Under the pieces are notes generated by a model that was not told the DNA's origin, did not search any database, and was given only the letters and a program-made list of their open reading frames with translations. Position numbers and translations under genes: made by a program. From Allium sativum (taxonomy: Eukaryota > Streptophyta > Magnoliopsida > Asparagales > Amaryllidaceae): a stretch of DNA of 64,000 nt. Positions 22,501 to 36,777 of the stretch are shown here, piece by piece. The stretch lies in NCBI GenBank assembly GCA_030737875.1, contig CM060912.1, positions 464,570,310-464,634,309 of the forward strand, in the 5' to 3' direction. Each line of letters begins with the position of its first letter. The first letter of the stretch is position 1.

Positions 22501-23561
22501 TAAATAATCGGAATTCCTAATATATTTGAATTAAATTGAACTAGAATTGATTTGAGGGTTTATCGTGAACTGTGTTTTAAACAACACTAGTTCTTTAACC
22601 CGATGATAAATAGAATGTGATTTGGGTTTGTCGTGAACGGTGTTTTAAAAGACATTAGTTCTTTAACCCAATAAAAGGAGTTTTAACGAATCGGCAATTA
22701 GGTTGAAATGTGAATCTATAATCTAAATTATCAAATTTAGAAATGAGCGAGAATGAAGTATCGCCAGTTTTGCTCCAAAGCGATAGTTAAATCTTTAATT
22801 AGATTTGAACGTGAAATGGTAATTAAATTTACCGATAACACCACGTTGTTAGATATGGAGTATTACCAGTTTTGCTTCATGGGATGAATAGGTTGGGATT
22901 GAGAAATAAAATAAATAATTACTTCGTTGTGGTTTGCTAATCTCGACTAGTTTAGAAAACAATAATTTGGTTTGAAATGTCATCCAAAGGAAGATTAAAG
23001 GATAAATTTTAAAGAATTTATCTTGGATAAAATTAATGGGAACCTTTCCCAAAAGATGTGAATATTTAAATAACAAAATATTCAGAATTGGAATGAGGCG
23101 TATGTTGTGTTTATGTAACATTCGTTTCTAATATACGCGGGTTGTTCGGAAAGGCCGGGTTTACACCCATTCTGAATAACCGATTCGACGATATGTCGAA
23201 GATGAAGACGGTGGTTGAAGACCGAAAGTCTTCACATCGTTTGGATTACTACTGACGATCCTGATTGGGCAGTACACCCAAGAGGATGGAAATAGTTGGT
23301 GGTCGTCCAGGCGTACTTGGGGATGGATGGATATGCGAGGAAAGTGCCTCCGGTTTCGTTCAGACCCAGAACGGACTTGTAAATGGATTGTGTGTCTGAC
23401 ATCGGATTTTATTCTGTGTTGATTGATTTCTATTAAATATACATCTGTTTAGCAGCGGAGAATTTATTCTTTTGCTTAACGCCCTTCTCTGAGACGTACG
23501 AGCTTAGAGGTTGTATATCGATGGACATCAGTCGCATGGCATGAATTGCTTGTGTGGCACG

Positions 23562-23566
23562 CTAAG
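23562..23566. repeat. Target-site duplication CTAAG, left of nested element 2
   Basis: The same duplication and flanking bases as for nested element 1, with the second copy at 34528-34532. An identical insertion site in two LTRs means duplication of one event rather than two insertions. Confidence 0.92.
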
Positions 23567-26500
23567 TGTAACACCCCGCCTCCGCTAGGGTCACTCGCAA
23601 AGGAATGCACTAGCTTTAGAGGGGCATTATTGGTAAACATGCACAGGAATATCACAAGACAGAACATATAAAATAGCGGAAGTAAAATCGAACTTTCATA
23701 AACAATAATAATTAAGGTCTAAAGCCTTTTACATCAGAGTACCTCAAAACCTGTCTTGCAATAATAAAGAAGCATAAAAACCTTTTCATAAATTATTCCC
23801 CAAAGTAAAGCGGTGAGGCAGCCATAGCCAAGAGAAGACCAAGCTATACATCAAGCCATACATGATGACCTTCAACAGAAGAAGTCCGAACTAAACAACA
23901 TCATTTCCTTCCTGAAACCTGGGGGGGGAACGGAAGACAAAGAGGCGAAAGAAAACGGGGTCAGTCATAAAGACTGGTAAGTCCTATCTACTTCCAGTAT
24001 AAAAACAGGTAAAGGTAACATGACATGCATAAACTGAAAGTAAACATAAGGATGACTACAAGATAGATAAACTAAACCAGGGTAACAGGCTGAACTACTG
24101 TAGCAAGCTAAACTAAGGTATCGTGATAAACCACGGTGTCATGATAAATCAAGGTATCACATCGTCAGGTTTCTATCAAGTATACTATCCCAAGGTATCT
24201 ACCCCATCTAATATCCCACGGTATCTATTATGTATATTTTTCCTGGTTCTAACATGTATATCTGCTCTGCACCCTCCGTACTAGTATCCCAGCCTTGTTA
24301 TGTGTTAACCATGAATGTCCCTTACTCAAAGTCGTGTAATGGTCCATGTCAACCTAATATATCGCATATATAGGTTACTCAAATCATATGTTTCTTTCCA
24401 TGTATATAAGTTTAGTCCTTTGCCGTACCTCGTACGGGCTTCCTCTTATCGTATTATCCTTGAAATCGTTTGGACTGTCACCCTTGTTCTAGCTAGGCTC
24501 TTCTATATGAATCATCGTTTGAACTACTAGGACTTACGCCCCCTAGCACCACTAGGGATTATGCTTACCTATTGCACGCTTTCGTATTTCGGTTTGGGTT
24601 AAAACCACCTGGACCACTAGGGATTACGCTAACCCTCAACCGCGCCCTTTTTCCCACGCATTCATCGTGAATCGTTTTTCTATAACTGTATGCACATGTA
24701 TCACATCGTGCCATCCGAGTCCTGTCACAGGGCAAAACAAGAAATACAGGACTCGGTCGGGAGCTTTAGATTTATCTGCCGATGCAGATACTAAGGTCTG
24801 CTTTTCTACACGTGGCTATGGTCCCACGAGACCCCTCCCTCAACTAGTGAAAGGCAACACAAGAGAAAATCTTTCATGAGAACTACACTCCGGCCAGCCC
24901 AAATCCTACGGCCTACCTCACCCATAATTAGATAGCAAATTATGGTCTGTTGGGTGTTCCCTGCCTTTCCGTACGTACACGCTTGACTCAAGATGGTAGA
25001 TGATCGACGAATTTGCTATCTCGGGCACCTTATGTATTCGTCGACTCACTGCTATCCACCCCAGTCTTTAGGTCGCTCGCATAGCAACCAAGGCATATTC
25101 TTGGTTCTTCTACCGCAGTCCTCAACCTCTCGTGAGCCTAGTATAATGACCTGGAAGCTCGCAGAGGGATCCCAAGAATATCCTCACGTTCCCCGAAGCC
25201 GCTGCTTCGTTACCCAGTTCGTTGGAGCCTTTATCTAAATCAGATAGCCTGCTCCTACACGCATTCTTAAAAGTTGACCTAACGTATCGGGTTACTAATT
25301 TATCTAAGAAATGGTCCAAACTTCCTTGACTAAGAATTATTACTTAGTTTCCCTTAACTAAGGTTTACCACTTAGCCTTATTTCCATAATCCATGTTAGC
25401 TATGGTTATTTACCTAATCCTCTGAATTAGGGTTTATCTAATGGGTTAAGTGTCACTTAAGTTCATAACTTAGCCCGTCTACAAACCATGTCAAAATTGG
25501 CTAAGTATCCAAGTCCAAGACTTAACCCTACAAACCATGTGTCAAGTTGGCTAAGTATATTAAGCAATCCATAACTTAACCTCGTCTAATTACCATTTTA
25601 GATTGGTTAATTATATAAATTAACTTGACCTTGTCAAATTATCGAGTCAAATCGGTCAAGCGTATTCAAGTGATTCGTGACTTAGCCTTATCATGTTTTC
25701 ACGTTAGATTGGTTAAGTTTGGGTTAACTTAACCTCCATAAATTCACGAGTTAGATTGGCTAAGTATAGGTCACTTAACCACATCCAATTAACGAGTTAG
25801 ATTGGTTAAGTTTAGGTCACTTAACCACATCAAATTAACGAGTTAGATTGGTTAAGTTTAGGTCACTTAACCACATCAAATCATCATGTATAATTGGTTA
25901 AGTATAAGTTGCTTAACCCCATTAAATTATCACATTAAGTTGGTTAAGTATTGGTTACTTAACCTCATTGAATTACCAAGTTTAAATTGGTTAAGTGTTT
26001 AACTTAACCCCATCGAATTACCGTGTTTAGATTAGTTAAGTGTGGATTACTTAACCCCATCTAATTACCGTGGTTAGGTTAGTTAAGTATCAATTACCTA
26101 ACCCCGTCTAATTACCGTGTTTAGGTTAGTTAAGTCTTAATCACTTAACCTCATCTAATTACCAAGTCTAAATTGGTTAAGTGTCATTACGGAAATCAAG
26201 CCCGGTCCCACTTAACCTACCCATTCGTGTCATATCGGTTAAGTGTCATTAGTCAAATTTACTTAACCTTATCATGTGGCATTAATTTAATTAATGCACT
26301 CTTAACCTCTCACATTAGACCTTGTTGTGGTTACTAGTTAAGCCGGGCGGGTCCGGGTAGATTTACACCACAACTTAGTCTAACCTCGGGTCTTAAGCGC
26401 GACATGGCCAACTTCTCACATTGGATCCTATTGTTTGTAGCTACTAGTTAAGCCGGGCGGGTCCGGGTAGATTTATGCTACAAACTCAACCCAACCTCGA

Positions 26501-28073
26501 GTTGGCCACTTTCATGTTTAGCCTAGTGTCATGTTCATGGTCAAGTTTTCAAGCAATTGGGTAGACCTAACTTAATAGGTAAATTCCCAATGGGTAGACC
26601 TAACTTAATAGGTAAATTCCCAAGCCCATGTTTTTATGCATATTTACATGTTAACTTCCATGTTATATTTAATGTTACATGTTGTCATATTATACCCATT
26701 TAACCCAAATCATGTTTCACGTCATCTTTTTTTTTTTATGAAACTTCAAGTTAAGTTTCTCGTGTATATTCACGCTCGTCTATCCTAACCCCAAAACGTG
26801 TTTCCAACGTAAGTATAGACGAGTCAACATAATGGGAATACTATGACTACAAATTGGCCTCGAACATGCATAGTGTCATAAAAAGGGTTTTGGCCACAAA
26901 CACACAAAATGTCACAAGGGAATTTGGCCACAAACATGCATATTATCAAAAAGGGTTTGGCCATAAACATGCACAACTTAAAAGAGGGGATTGGCCACGA
27001 GCATGCATAATCTCATAAAGGATTTGGCCACAAACTTGCATGTTAGCATAAGGGGTTTGGGTTCATAATCATGCATAAGCCCCAAAATCTTGTCTTAGCC
27101 AATGTTTCACAAGTAAAGTGGTTCCTAAAGGTTCATGCTAGCATTTCATGCATAAAGATCCAAACTTGCAAGTTAAACTAGGTTATGCATAGCATGAGAG
27201 GCATGATTAAGTCACTCACATGGCCTAAAATCATAAACATGAACACAAGAGGCAAGGTAAGGTTCATATAGGTTCGCATAATCATGTTTAGCCTCATTTT
27301 ATCCCATGTCATTATCAAAACTACCGTTTCCATCTAAAAGTAGCTAGAACTTACTTAGGCAAGGCTTAGAAAAGGAGTCATGCATCATCTTGATGAAGAA
27401 AGGTGGCTCCTTTGAAGAAGAACCTTCATGAAACTCGCATAGCAATGTTGATTTGGCCTCTATTTGGTGTAGCAAGCTTGCACCTTTTGATTTGAACCCG
27501 ATTTGAATGCATAGGCTCTAGGGATTTGAGATGGAGGCCATGAGAGTAGAAATTTGGCCATAGTTTAGTTACATGAGTGAATAATGAGGGTTTAGGGGTA
27601 GGTTTAGGGTCTTTTTATAGAGATTAGGATAGTTTTAGGCCCTTAGATTAACCCTAGGACCAACCTGAACCGTCAGATTTCAAACCAGGCCCAAAAACCT
27701 AGCCAAGATAGAAAATAGGTGCACCAGACCAGAATCAGCCGACAGGGCAAGTCGACAGCCCTGTCGACATGCCTGTCGACATGCCTGTCAACTTGCAAGT
27801 CGACAGCTCTGTTGACAGCCCAGTCGACTTGTCTGGGCGGGAATTTTCCCGCCTGGCCCCATTTCTGCATGTTTCGAAATTCAAATTTCCCGAAAACTTC
27901 TTTGGGCCTTAACCGGGTCATACGGACTCCGATTTTCGAAAACTCGGACTCTATTTCGCGTATTTTTCCGAGACGAACGCAATGGCATAGCCCGTTTTAC
28001 TTGATTCAGAATTTAAAATTAAATTCTGCCTTGATTCTCGTTTTAACATGTTATTGAAATACGGGTTGTTATA
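23567..28073 (-). mobile_element. 3' LTR of nested element 2 (4,507 bp)
   Basis: Equivalent to 5256-9746. The TATA box is the complement of 27611-27622 and the GTCGAC array is at 27738-27834, one unit longer than in copy 1. Confidence 0.9.
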
Positions 28074-30023
28074 TTCTCCCCACCTTTTAGGATTTCGTCC
28101 CCGAAATCTCTAAGTTAGGAAGAACATATCCTACCATCCATCATCCATCTACTCAAAACATCATCCACAAGCAACCATTGTCCTTAGATGATTTCTAATG
28201 CTGTATGAATATATGCAAGACGTGTGTGTACATGTTCCTTAGCTAATGCTAATGATCAGGCCTGAATAATCTTTCTAATGCAAAAATATGTATAGTGCCA
28301 TGTATCCAACGTGTATGCAAATAGTCCTAGTCATATAGATACTATATGCGTGCACAATCATTCATTCATATGCAACAACCGCATGATAATGCACTCGATT
28401 TCATCCATAAACAAGTATAAATACTCGTGCATATGCAATATGAAATGTGACCGAGTCGAGCTAGTATCTAATGTGTATTCGCGCATCCACGAGCAACCAC
28501 TTGCAACCATATCAATCATAACATGTTTCAAATACATGTTTACATCAATAGGGTTCTACCTAGGATTCCCTGAAACAGGGTCGAGAAGATAAACAAGACA
28601 AACTCCTTACGGGGTTTGTAACAGAAAATAGGACCGAGAGGATGTCCACAAAAGATAGCCTACAAGTAAGCTCTACTGAAAACAGGGATCAAGAATATAC
28701 TCCCAAAAAGAGATATCATGCGCGTATCTAGTCTTTGACCATCAAAGTCGTCTTTCCTGAGCTTAATTCCATCGTGCCTTGACCGTCTTTTAACTTCACG
28801 ATTTCGCAGCTTCTTATTTCCTGTTTCCATAACATGAGCTAGAACTCATTTCTTTGTCGCCTCTCGTTCCACTTGCACTTATCCTTTTCCTAGAATACTT
28901 GACGCAAACATGACTGCGTACTCATGATCTCATGCAAGCTTTCCAAAATTCACTAGTGAATCTCGGACCTCGTACCACAAGGTATTCCACGTAGAAGAAC
29001 TTTCTCTTGAAAGTAAACAGATGCCAACCAGGTTATCAAGCGCACTTACTTGGGTGATTTCCATAACCCGTGCATAAGTGAAATAAACCATCCGTCTTAT
29101 CGGCGAACACCACTCGATCGGGCTTCAAATTTCCAATAAAGGCATCAAGGGATTCTAAGTAATTAATCATGACCGAACCCAAAAAGGTTACACGAGACTT
29201 CGAGGGTATTACCAAGGCTAGTCAAAGAGTCTAACTACCCTCCTATCAAAACCGAGAGTGACACCCCTTACTGGATAACCACTTCATCCATAACCGAGGC
29301 ATGTTATTCTCAAATCCAAAACAAGTCATGAATAAACGGACCGGTTCTCCACAGGACTTGAGACAAAAATGGGATTCTCTATTACGCTAGTACTTAAGGT
29401 GCAGAGACTCAACTATCGAAGCGGACTTAAAAGATGCGGTGATCAAAACAAAGTCCCGACAGGATGATAGAGAAGAAAAGCTAAACCTTTAACAAGATCG
29501 TTACCCTCCTTCTGAGGTACCCTAGAAATGAGAGCATACTATTGCCCTCCGAATGATCTTGTCCCTGTTCCATGATACTTAACTATCCGTCCCGTTTCAC
29601 CATGCCAAAGGTACTCTCTCGTCATGGGTTTCATTGTTCATCTTTCTCCCTCCTTTTAGGACTCAGCCATACCAACATGTTGCTTATCCCTGAGCTCGTA
29701 TCCTTTATCTTTGTTCTTACTATCCTTTCATGCATAACTATGCAACGGTCTCTCGAGAACCACCTCCATCGTACGGGAAACACTTACGCAGCTAGAAAGA
29801 CTAGTCGCAGTCAAAACCACTGTGACTACAAATGGAGGAAAGAAAGGAAAAGAGATTCAATCAAGGAAACAAGGATAATGCTAATGGCCTTTGGGGAATA
29901 GCCTTTTTCTTTTTAAAAGAAAATTTTCTTGAAAAATGCTTCTTTGTAAACGGTTTTTCAAATAATTTTCAGAAGGTCTTTAAAAACTTTTGCCCAGTCT
30001 AGTAACCTGGCTCTGATACCAAA
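28074..30023 (-). mobile_element. Internal region of nested element 2 (1,950 bp)
   Basis: The same length as copy 1, with very few substitutions by eye. The polypurine tract is the complement of 28074-28088 and the primer site is at 30009-30021. No gag-pol sequence is seen. Confidence 0.8.
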
Positions 30024-33000
30024 TGTAACACCCCGCCTCCGCTAGGGTCACTCGCAAAGGAATGCACTAGATTTAGAGGGGCATTATTGGTAAACATGCA
30101 CAGAAATATCACAAGATAGAACATATAAAATAGCGGAAGTAAAATCGAACTTTCATAAACAATAATAATTAAGGTCTAAATCCTTTTACATCAGAGTACC
30201 TCAAAACCTGTCTTGCAATAATAAAGAAGCATAAAAACCTTTTCATAAATTATTCCCCAAAGTAAAGCGGTGAGGCAGCCATAGCCAAGAGAAGACCAAG
30301 CTATACATCAAGCCATACATGATGACCTTCAACAGAAGAAGTCCGAACTAAACAACATCATTTCCTCCCTGAAACCTGGGGGGAAACGGAAGACAAAGAG
30401 GCGAAAGAAAACGGGGTCAGTCATAAAGACTGGTAAGTCCTATCTACTTCCAGTATAAAAACAGGTAAAGGTAACATGACATGCATAAACTGAAAGTAAA
30501 TATAAGGATGACTACAAGATAGATAAACTAAACCAGGGTAACAGGCTGAACTACTGTAGCAAGCTAAACTAAGGTATCGTGATAAACCACGGTGTCATGA
30601 TAAATCAAGGTATCACATCGACAGGTTTCTATCAAGTATACTATCCCAAGGTATCTACCCCGTCTAATATCCCACGGTATCTATTATGTATATTTTTCCT
30701 GGTTCTAACATGTATATCTGCTCTGCACCCTCCGTACTAGTATCCCAGCCTTGTTATGTGTTAACCATGAATGTCCCTTACTTAAAGTCGTGTAATGGTC
30801 CATGTCAACCTAATATATCGCATATATAGGTTACTCAAATCATATGTTTCTTTCCATGTATATAAGTTCAGTCCTTTGCCGTACCTCGTACGGGCTTCCT
30901 CATGTCGTATTATCCTTGAAATCGTTTGGACTGTCACCCTTGTTCTAGCTAGGCTCTTCTATATGAATCATCGTTTGAACTACTAGGACTTACGCCACCT
31001 AGCACCACTAGGGATTATGCTTACCTATTGCACGCTTTCGTATTTCGGTTTGGGTTAAAACCACCTGGGCCACTAGGGATTACGCTAACCCTCAACCGCG
31101 CCCTTTTTCCCACGCATTCATCGTGAATCGTTTTTCTATAACTGTATGCACATGTATCACATCGTGCCATCCGAGTCCTGTCACAGGGCAAAACAAGAAA
31201 TACAGGACTCGGTCGGGAGCTTTAGATTTATCTGCCGATGCAGATACTAAGGTCTGCTTTTCTACACGTGGCTATGGTCCCACGAGACCCCTCCCTCAAC
31301 TAGTGAAAGGCAACACAAGAGAAAATCTTGCATGAGAACTACACTCCGGCCAGCCCACATCCTACGGCCTACCTCACCCATAATTAGATAGCAAATTATG
31401 GTCTGTTGGGTGTTCCCTGCCTTTCCGTACGTACACGCTTGACTCAAGATGGTAGATGATCGACGAACTTGCTATCTCGGGCACCTTATGTATTCGTCGA
31501 CTCACTGCTATCCACCCCAGTCTTTAGGTCGCTCGCATAGCAACCAAGGCATATTCTTGGTTCTTCTACCGCAGACCTCAACCTCTCGTGAGCCTAGTAT
31601 AATGACCTGGCAGCTCGCAGAGGGATCCCAAGAATATCCTCACGTTCCCCGAAGCCGCTGCTTCGTTACCCAGTTCGTTGGAGCCTTTATCTAAATCAGA
31701 TAGCCTGCTCCTACACGCATTCTTAAACGTTGACCTAACGTATCGGGTTACTAATTTATCTAAGAAATGGTCCAAACTTCCTTGACTAAGAATTATTACT
31801 TAGTTTCCCTTAACTAAGGTTTACCACTTAGCCTTATTTCCATAATCCTTGTTAACTATGGTTATTTACCTAATCCTCCGAATTAGGGTTTATCTAATGA
31901 GTTAAGTGTCACTTAAGTTCATAACTTAGCCCGTCTACAAACCATGTCAAAATTGGCTAAGTATCCAAGTCCAAGACTTAACCCTACAAACCATGTGTCA
32001 AGTTGGCTAAGTATATTAAGCAATCCATAACTTAACCTCGTCTAATTACCATTTTAGATTGGTTAATTATATAAATTAACTTGACCTTGTCAAATTACCG
32101 AGTCAAATCGGTCAAGCATATTCAAGTGATTCGTGACTTAGCCTTATCATGTTTTCACGTTAGATTGGTTAAGTATGGGTTAACTTAACCTCCATAAATT
32201 CACGAGTTAGATTGGCTAAGTATAGGTCACTTAACCACATCCAATTAACGAGTTAGATTGGTTAAGTTTAGGTCACTTAACCACATCAAATTAACGAGTT
32301 AGATTGGTTAAGTTTAGGTCACTTAACCACATCAAATCATCATGTATAATTGGTTAAGTATAAGTTGCTTAACCCCATTAAATTATCACATTAAGTTGGT
32401 TAAGTATTGGTTACTTAACCTCATTGAATTACCAAGTTTAAATTGGTTAAGTGTTTAACTTAACCCCATCGAATTACCGTGTTTAGATTAGTTAAGTGTG
32501 GATTACTTAACCCCATCTAATTACCGTGGTTAGGTTAGTTAAGTATCAATTACCTAACCCTGTCTAATTACCGTGTTTAGGTTAGTTAAGTCTTAATCAC
32601 TTAACCTCATCTAATTACCAAGTCTAAATTGGTTAAGTGTCATTACGGAAATCAAGCCCGGTCCCACTTAACCTACCCATTCGTGTCATATCGGTTAAGT
32701 GTCATTAGTCAAATTTACTTAACCTTATCATGTGGCATTAATTTAATTAATGCACTCTTAACCTCTCACATTAGACCTTGTTGTGGTTACTAGTTAAGCC
32801 GGGCGGGTCCGGGTAGATTTACACCACAACTTAGTCTAACCTCGGGTCTTAAGCGCGACATGGCCAACTTCTCACATTGGATCCTATTGTTTTTAGCTAC
32901 TAGTTAAGCCGGGCGGGTCCGGGTAGATTTATGCTACAAACTCAACCCAACCTCGAGTTGGCCACTTTCATGTTTAGCCTAGTGTCATGTTCATGGTCAA

Positions 33001-34527
33001 GTTTTCAAGCAATTGGGTAGACCTAACTTAATAGGTAAATTCCCAATGGGTAGACCTAACTTAATAGGTAAATTCCCAAGCCTATGTTTTTATGCATATT
33101 TACATGTTAACTTCCATGTTATATTTAATGTTACATGTTGTCATATTATACCCATTTAACCCAAATCATGTTTCACGTCATCTTTTTATTTATGAAACTT
33201 CAAGTTAAGTTTCTCGTGTATATTCACGCTCGTCTATCCTAACCCCAAAACGTGTTTCCAACGTAAGTATAGACGAGTCAACATAATGGGAATACTATGA
33301 CTACAAATTGGCCTCGAACATGCATAGTGTCATAAAAAGGGTTTTGGCCACAAACACACAAAATGTCACAAGGGAATTTGGCCACAAACATGCATATTAT
33401 CAAAAAGGGTTTGGCTATAAACATGCACAACTTAAAAGAGGGGATTGGCCACGAGCATGCATAATCTCATAAAGGATTTGGCCACAAACTTGCATGTTAG
33501 TATAAGGGGTTTGGGTTCATAATCATGCATAAGCCCCAAAATCTTGTCTTAGCCAATGTTTCACAAGTAAAGTGGTTCCTAAAGGTTCATGCTAGCATTT
33601 CATGCATAAAGATCCAAACTTGCAAGTTAAACTAGGTTATGCATAGCATGAGAGGCATGATTAAGTCACTCACATGGCCTAAAATCATAAACATGAATAC
33701 AAGAGGCAAGGTAAGGTTCATATAGGTTCGCATAATCATGTTTAGCCTCATTTTATCCCATGTCATTATCAAAACTACCGTTTCCATCTAAAAGTAGCTA
33801 GAACTTACTTAGGCAAGGCTTAGAAAAGGGGTCATGCATCATCTTGACGAAGAAAGGTGGCTCCTTTGAAGAAGAACCTTCATGAAACTCGCATAGCAAT
33901 GTTGATTTGGCCTCTATTTGGTGTAGCAAGCTTGCACCTTTTGATTTGAACCCGATTTGAATGCATAGGCTCTAGGGATTTGAGATGGTGGCCATGAGAG
34001 TAGAAATTTGGCCATAGTTTAGTTACATGAGTGAATAATGAGGGTTTAGGGGTAGGTTTAGGGTCTTTTTATAGAGATTAGGATAGTTTTAGGCCCTTAG
34101 ATTAACCCTAGGACCAACCTGAACCGTCAGATTTCAAACCAGGCCCAAAAACCTAGCCAAGATAGAAAATAGGTGCACCAGACCAGAATCAGCCGACAGG
34201 GCAAGTCGACAGCCCTGTCGACATGCCTGTCGACATGCATGTCGACATGCCTGTTGACTTGCAAGTCGACAGCCCAGTCGACTTGTCTGGGCGGGAATTT
34301 TCCCACCTGGCCCCATTTCTGCATGTTTCGAAATTCAAATTTCCCGAAAACTTCTTTGGGCCTTAACCGGGTCATACGGACTCCGATTTTCGAAAACTCG
34401 GACTCTATTTCGCGTATTTTTCCGAGACGAACGCAATGGCATAGCCCGTTTTACTTGATTCAGAATTTAAAATTAAATTCTGCCTTGATTCTCGTTTTAA
34501 CATGTTATTGAAATACGGGTTGTTATA
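30024..34527 (-). mobile_element. 5' LTR of nested element 2 (4,504 bp)
   Basis: Equivalent to 11697-16200 and of identical length. The TATA box is the complement of 34065-34076 and the GTCGAC array is at 34192-34290. The G-run near 30377 has 6 G against 7 in copy 1. Confidence 0.9.
34065..34290 (-). promoter_or_regulatory. U3 promoter of nested element 2 5' LTR
   Basis: TATA box plus upstream GTCGAC repeats as in copy 1. It would drive leftward transcription of nested element 2. Confidence 0.5.
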
Positions 34528-34532
34528 CTAAG
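34528..34532. repeat. Target-site duplication CTAAG, right of nested element 2
   Basis: Second copy of the duplication, followed by the uninterrupted LTR continuation ATGCAATGATC. Confidence 0.92.
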
Positions 34533-35739
34533 ATGCAATGATCAAGGCTTCTGTTGAAAAGCAAAGTCTTGTGGTTGATGATCAAAGCACGCCTACGTGG
34601 CAGCTTTGTGTATAACGTGAATTCGCGAGCCTCACACCTCGGTATGAGTTAAAAACGGGATACGGGCCGTTGGGAGAACACGACGTTTCTTTCTAGCTTT
34701 GGTGGTGTCAGTGACTTACCAGCCCTGACATTTATATAATTTTCACCTTTGTGGTTGTTGGAATGAGGCGCCTCGATTATAGGTCTGTAAGGACCGGGAA
34801 ACGTGTTTTCAGGAATTGCCAATCCTCTAACGTAAGTGAGGACCGGCCCAACCGATCCAGGGGTTGCCCAGAGTGAGTAGCCCTGAGGCATTTGCTAGAG
34901 TGTCTCGAACGCGGAGAGGAGCTTGCCCTTTGCCTCGACTCATGACGGAATCCAATTTCCAATACGTGTATTTCGGCTTTAATTGTAGAACTAGTATGGC
35001 GACATAGTGGTATGGGGCACTCATGCCGTCTATGATTTATATTTATGATTGAAATGTTTTGACACTATACACTTATTATAGTATCAAATGATTTGTTTTA
35101 AACGTACCAAGCATGTTTGGCTGTTATAAGGTAAAACCCTATCCTCCGGCTTGCGTTGCATTATGTGATGGGACTTGGGTCTTATAATAGCTTCATTTTT
35201 CGAAAAAGCATTGCGTTGTTTATTCTATGCACTGGTATTCTTGGGAGGAAACCCGTTCCGTGTTATACGGCGTGGTCCCTTGAATTACTCCCTTTTAAAG
35301 TAAAGTTTTAAATAACTGTTTTAGTTCTCACACCAGTCACATGACTGACCTGGAGTTTATTATTTTAACCTAAACTCTGGGTGCCCCTATTTTCCGCACG
35401 GGCAGCTAGTAGTTTTGGTTTTGCAGATTTATATTCACAGGATCCTGGTTTGCAGCTGGAATGATATCCGGAAAGCTCTGTATCCGTATATCACCTTCAG
35501 TTGTGCTTTGTATTATTTTCCGCTGCTATGTAATTTATTGTAATCTCTGATATTTATCGAATGTAATTTATTTATTTATACTCTGTATATTCTTGTATCT
35601 GATGGGATTGTTGTAATAACAATGAAATGTTCTTCCGTCTGCGTTCTGTTTTATCTTGTTCTCAAACGATCAGGGGTTTCGAACGGTCTAGATCGGTTTA
35701 ACGACTGATTCAGATCGAGCGAAATTCCGTGTCGTCACA

Positions 35740-36777
35740 TTTGGTATCAGAGCTTTGGTTTACAGAGCTCGAGAACAAGACACATTAGAACCATAGGAAA
35801 GAATTCATTAGATATTGGATTAGTAATATCCAATTAGAATGACTCGTTAGAGATAGGATCAGTAGTATCCTAAAACGAGTGTGAAGAGTATATTTTCCAA
35901 ATGAAAACAATTTTGTTTAGAAAATTTAAATCGTTTTATACGTATTTGATTATTTATTTATTTTGAATATGGACAATCTAGTATATAAAGATTTTGTATA
36001 TACGCGTCATGAACGTATATTCGAAGTTTTAATATACTGGATAGATATAAAATCACATTCTAGACACCCGGAGATGGTTCTGATGATTGATCGATCGTCA
36101 TCCGAACTTATGTTCGTGTTTCGAAGGTGTGACATCTATATATTTCCATTAGACTGGTGTGAGAACCAAAACTTATATAGCTAGAACACATTGTTGTGAA
36201 TTGGCATCAAGAACAAGATTTTCAGTATATATATCAAATTATGAATTTGAAACTCTAATTCAACTAATTGATTGATGTTTGTGTTGTTTGTTCATTTGTT
36301 TAATAATTTTGAACCATTATGCCTAATTGAACCAAATATTGAACTGTATTGAGAATTGGTCGCATTTGCATGCATATACATGTATATCAATGAACAGGTC
36401 ATAGCAAGGAGGCTAGAGCCGAAGAATAAAATTTGTTTGCCCGACAAATAGGTACATGTTTACTACATAATTTACTATTTTGTTTGGGTGATGATGATTT
36501 TATCAGCCTATTGGCTAGCCGCTTGGCTTTTTCTTTTTCTTTTTGAGATTAGAAGGCCTATATGGCAATTTCGGGATTTTCCCGTGCTCCCCGTACAAAA
36601 GAGGTTATGGCGAAATTTTTCGAAAATTCCAGGTGTTAGCCAAATTTTTGAAAATTTGAAAATTCTCAAAAACTGAAAAGTTGGAGAATGGAAGCCAGAA
36701 TGAACGTAGAGTTGATTAATCAAACCACTTTCGACTTTGTTCCTTTTCGGGGACGAAAAGTTTTAAGTGGGGGAGAT
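35740..36777 (+). mobile_element. Outer element internal region, copy 2 (1,038 bp)
   Basis: The same length as copy 1. Comparing the two by eye, I found substitutions near 36104, 36477 and 36505 only. The primer site is at 35742-35753 and the polypurine tract at 36765-36776. The near identity indicates that the duplication is recent relative to the divergence between LTR1 and LTR3. Confidence 0.88.

Larger units (their letters stand above)
23567..34527 (-). mobile_element. Nested non-autonomous LTR retrotransposon 2 (10,961 bp)
   Basis: This is a duplicate of nested element 1 with the same structure: left LTR 23567-28073, internal region 28074-30023, right LTR 30024-34527. It carries private differences from copy 1, for example an 8-base rather than 10-base G-run in the left LTR and one extra 12-bp GTCGAC unit at about 27760. 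Such differences argue against a simple assembly copy. No coding domain is recognised. Confidence 0.92.
18451..35739 (+). mobile_element. LTR2 of outer element, recombinant and split by nested element 2
   Basis: It has the same ends as LTR1. Without the nested element it is about 6.3 kb. From 18451 to about 22028 it shares variants with LTR3 against LTR1 (for example near 18529, 20355, 20793, 21688 and 22027). From about 22108 onwards it shares variants with LTR1 against LTR3, and it carries the nested element. It is therefore a left-LTR3-like, right-LTR1-like hybrid formed by unequal recombination. Being in the middle, it serves as 3' LTR to copy 1 and 5' LTR to copy 2. Confidence 0.92.

Noticed and set aside
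139..36777. Two independent outer insertions in tandem
   Set aside because: There is no target duplication at 18451 or 36778, the internal regions are nearly identical, and the nested insertions share one site. One insertion followed by recombination explains all of this.
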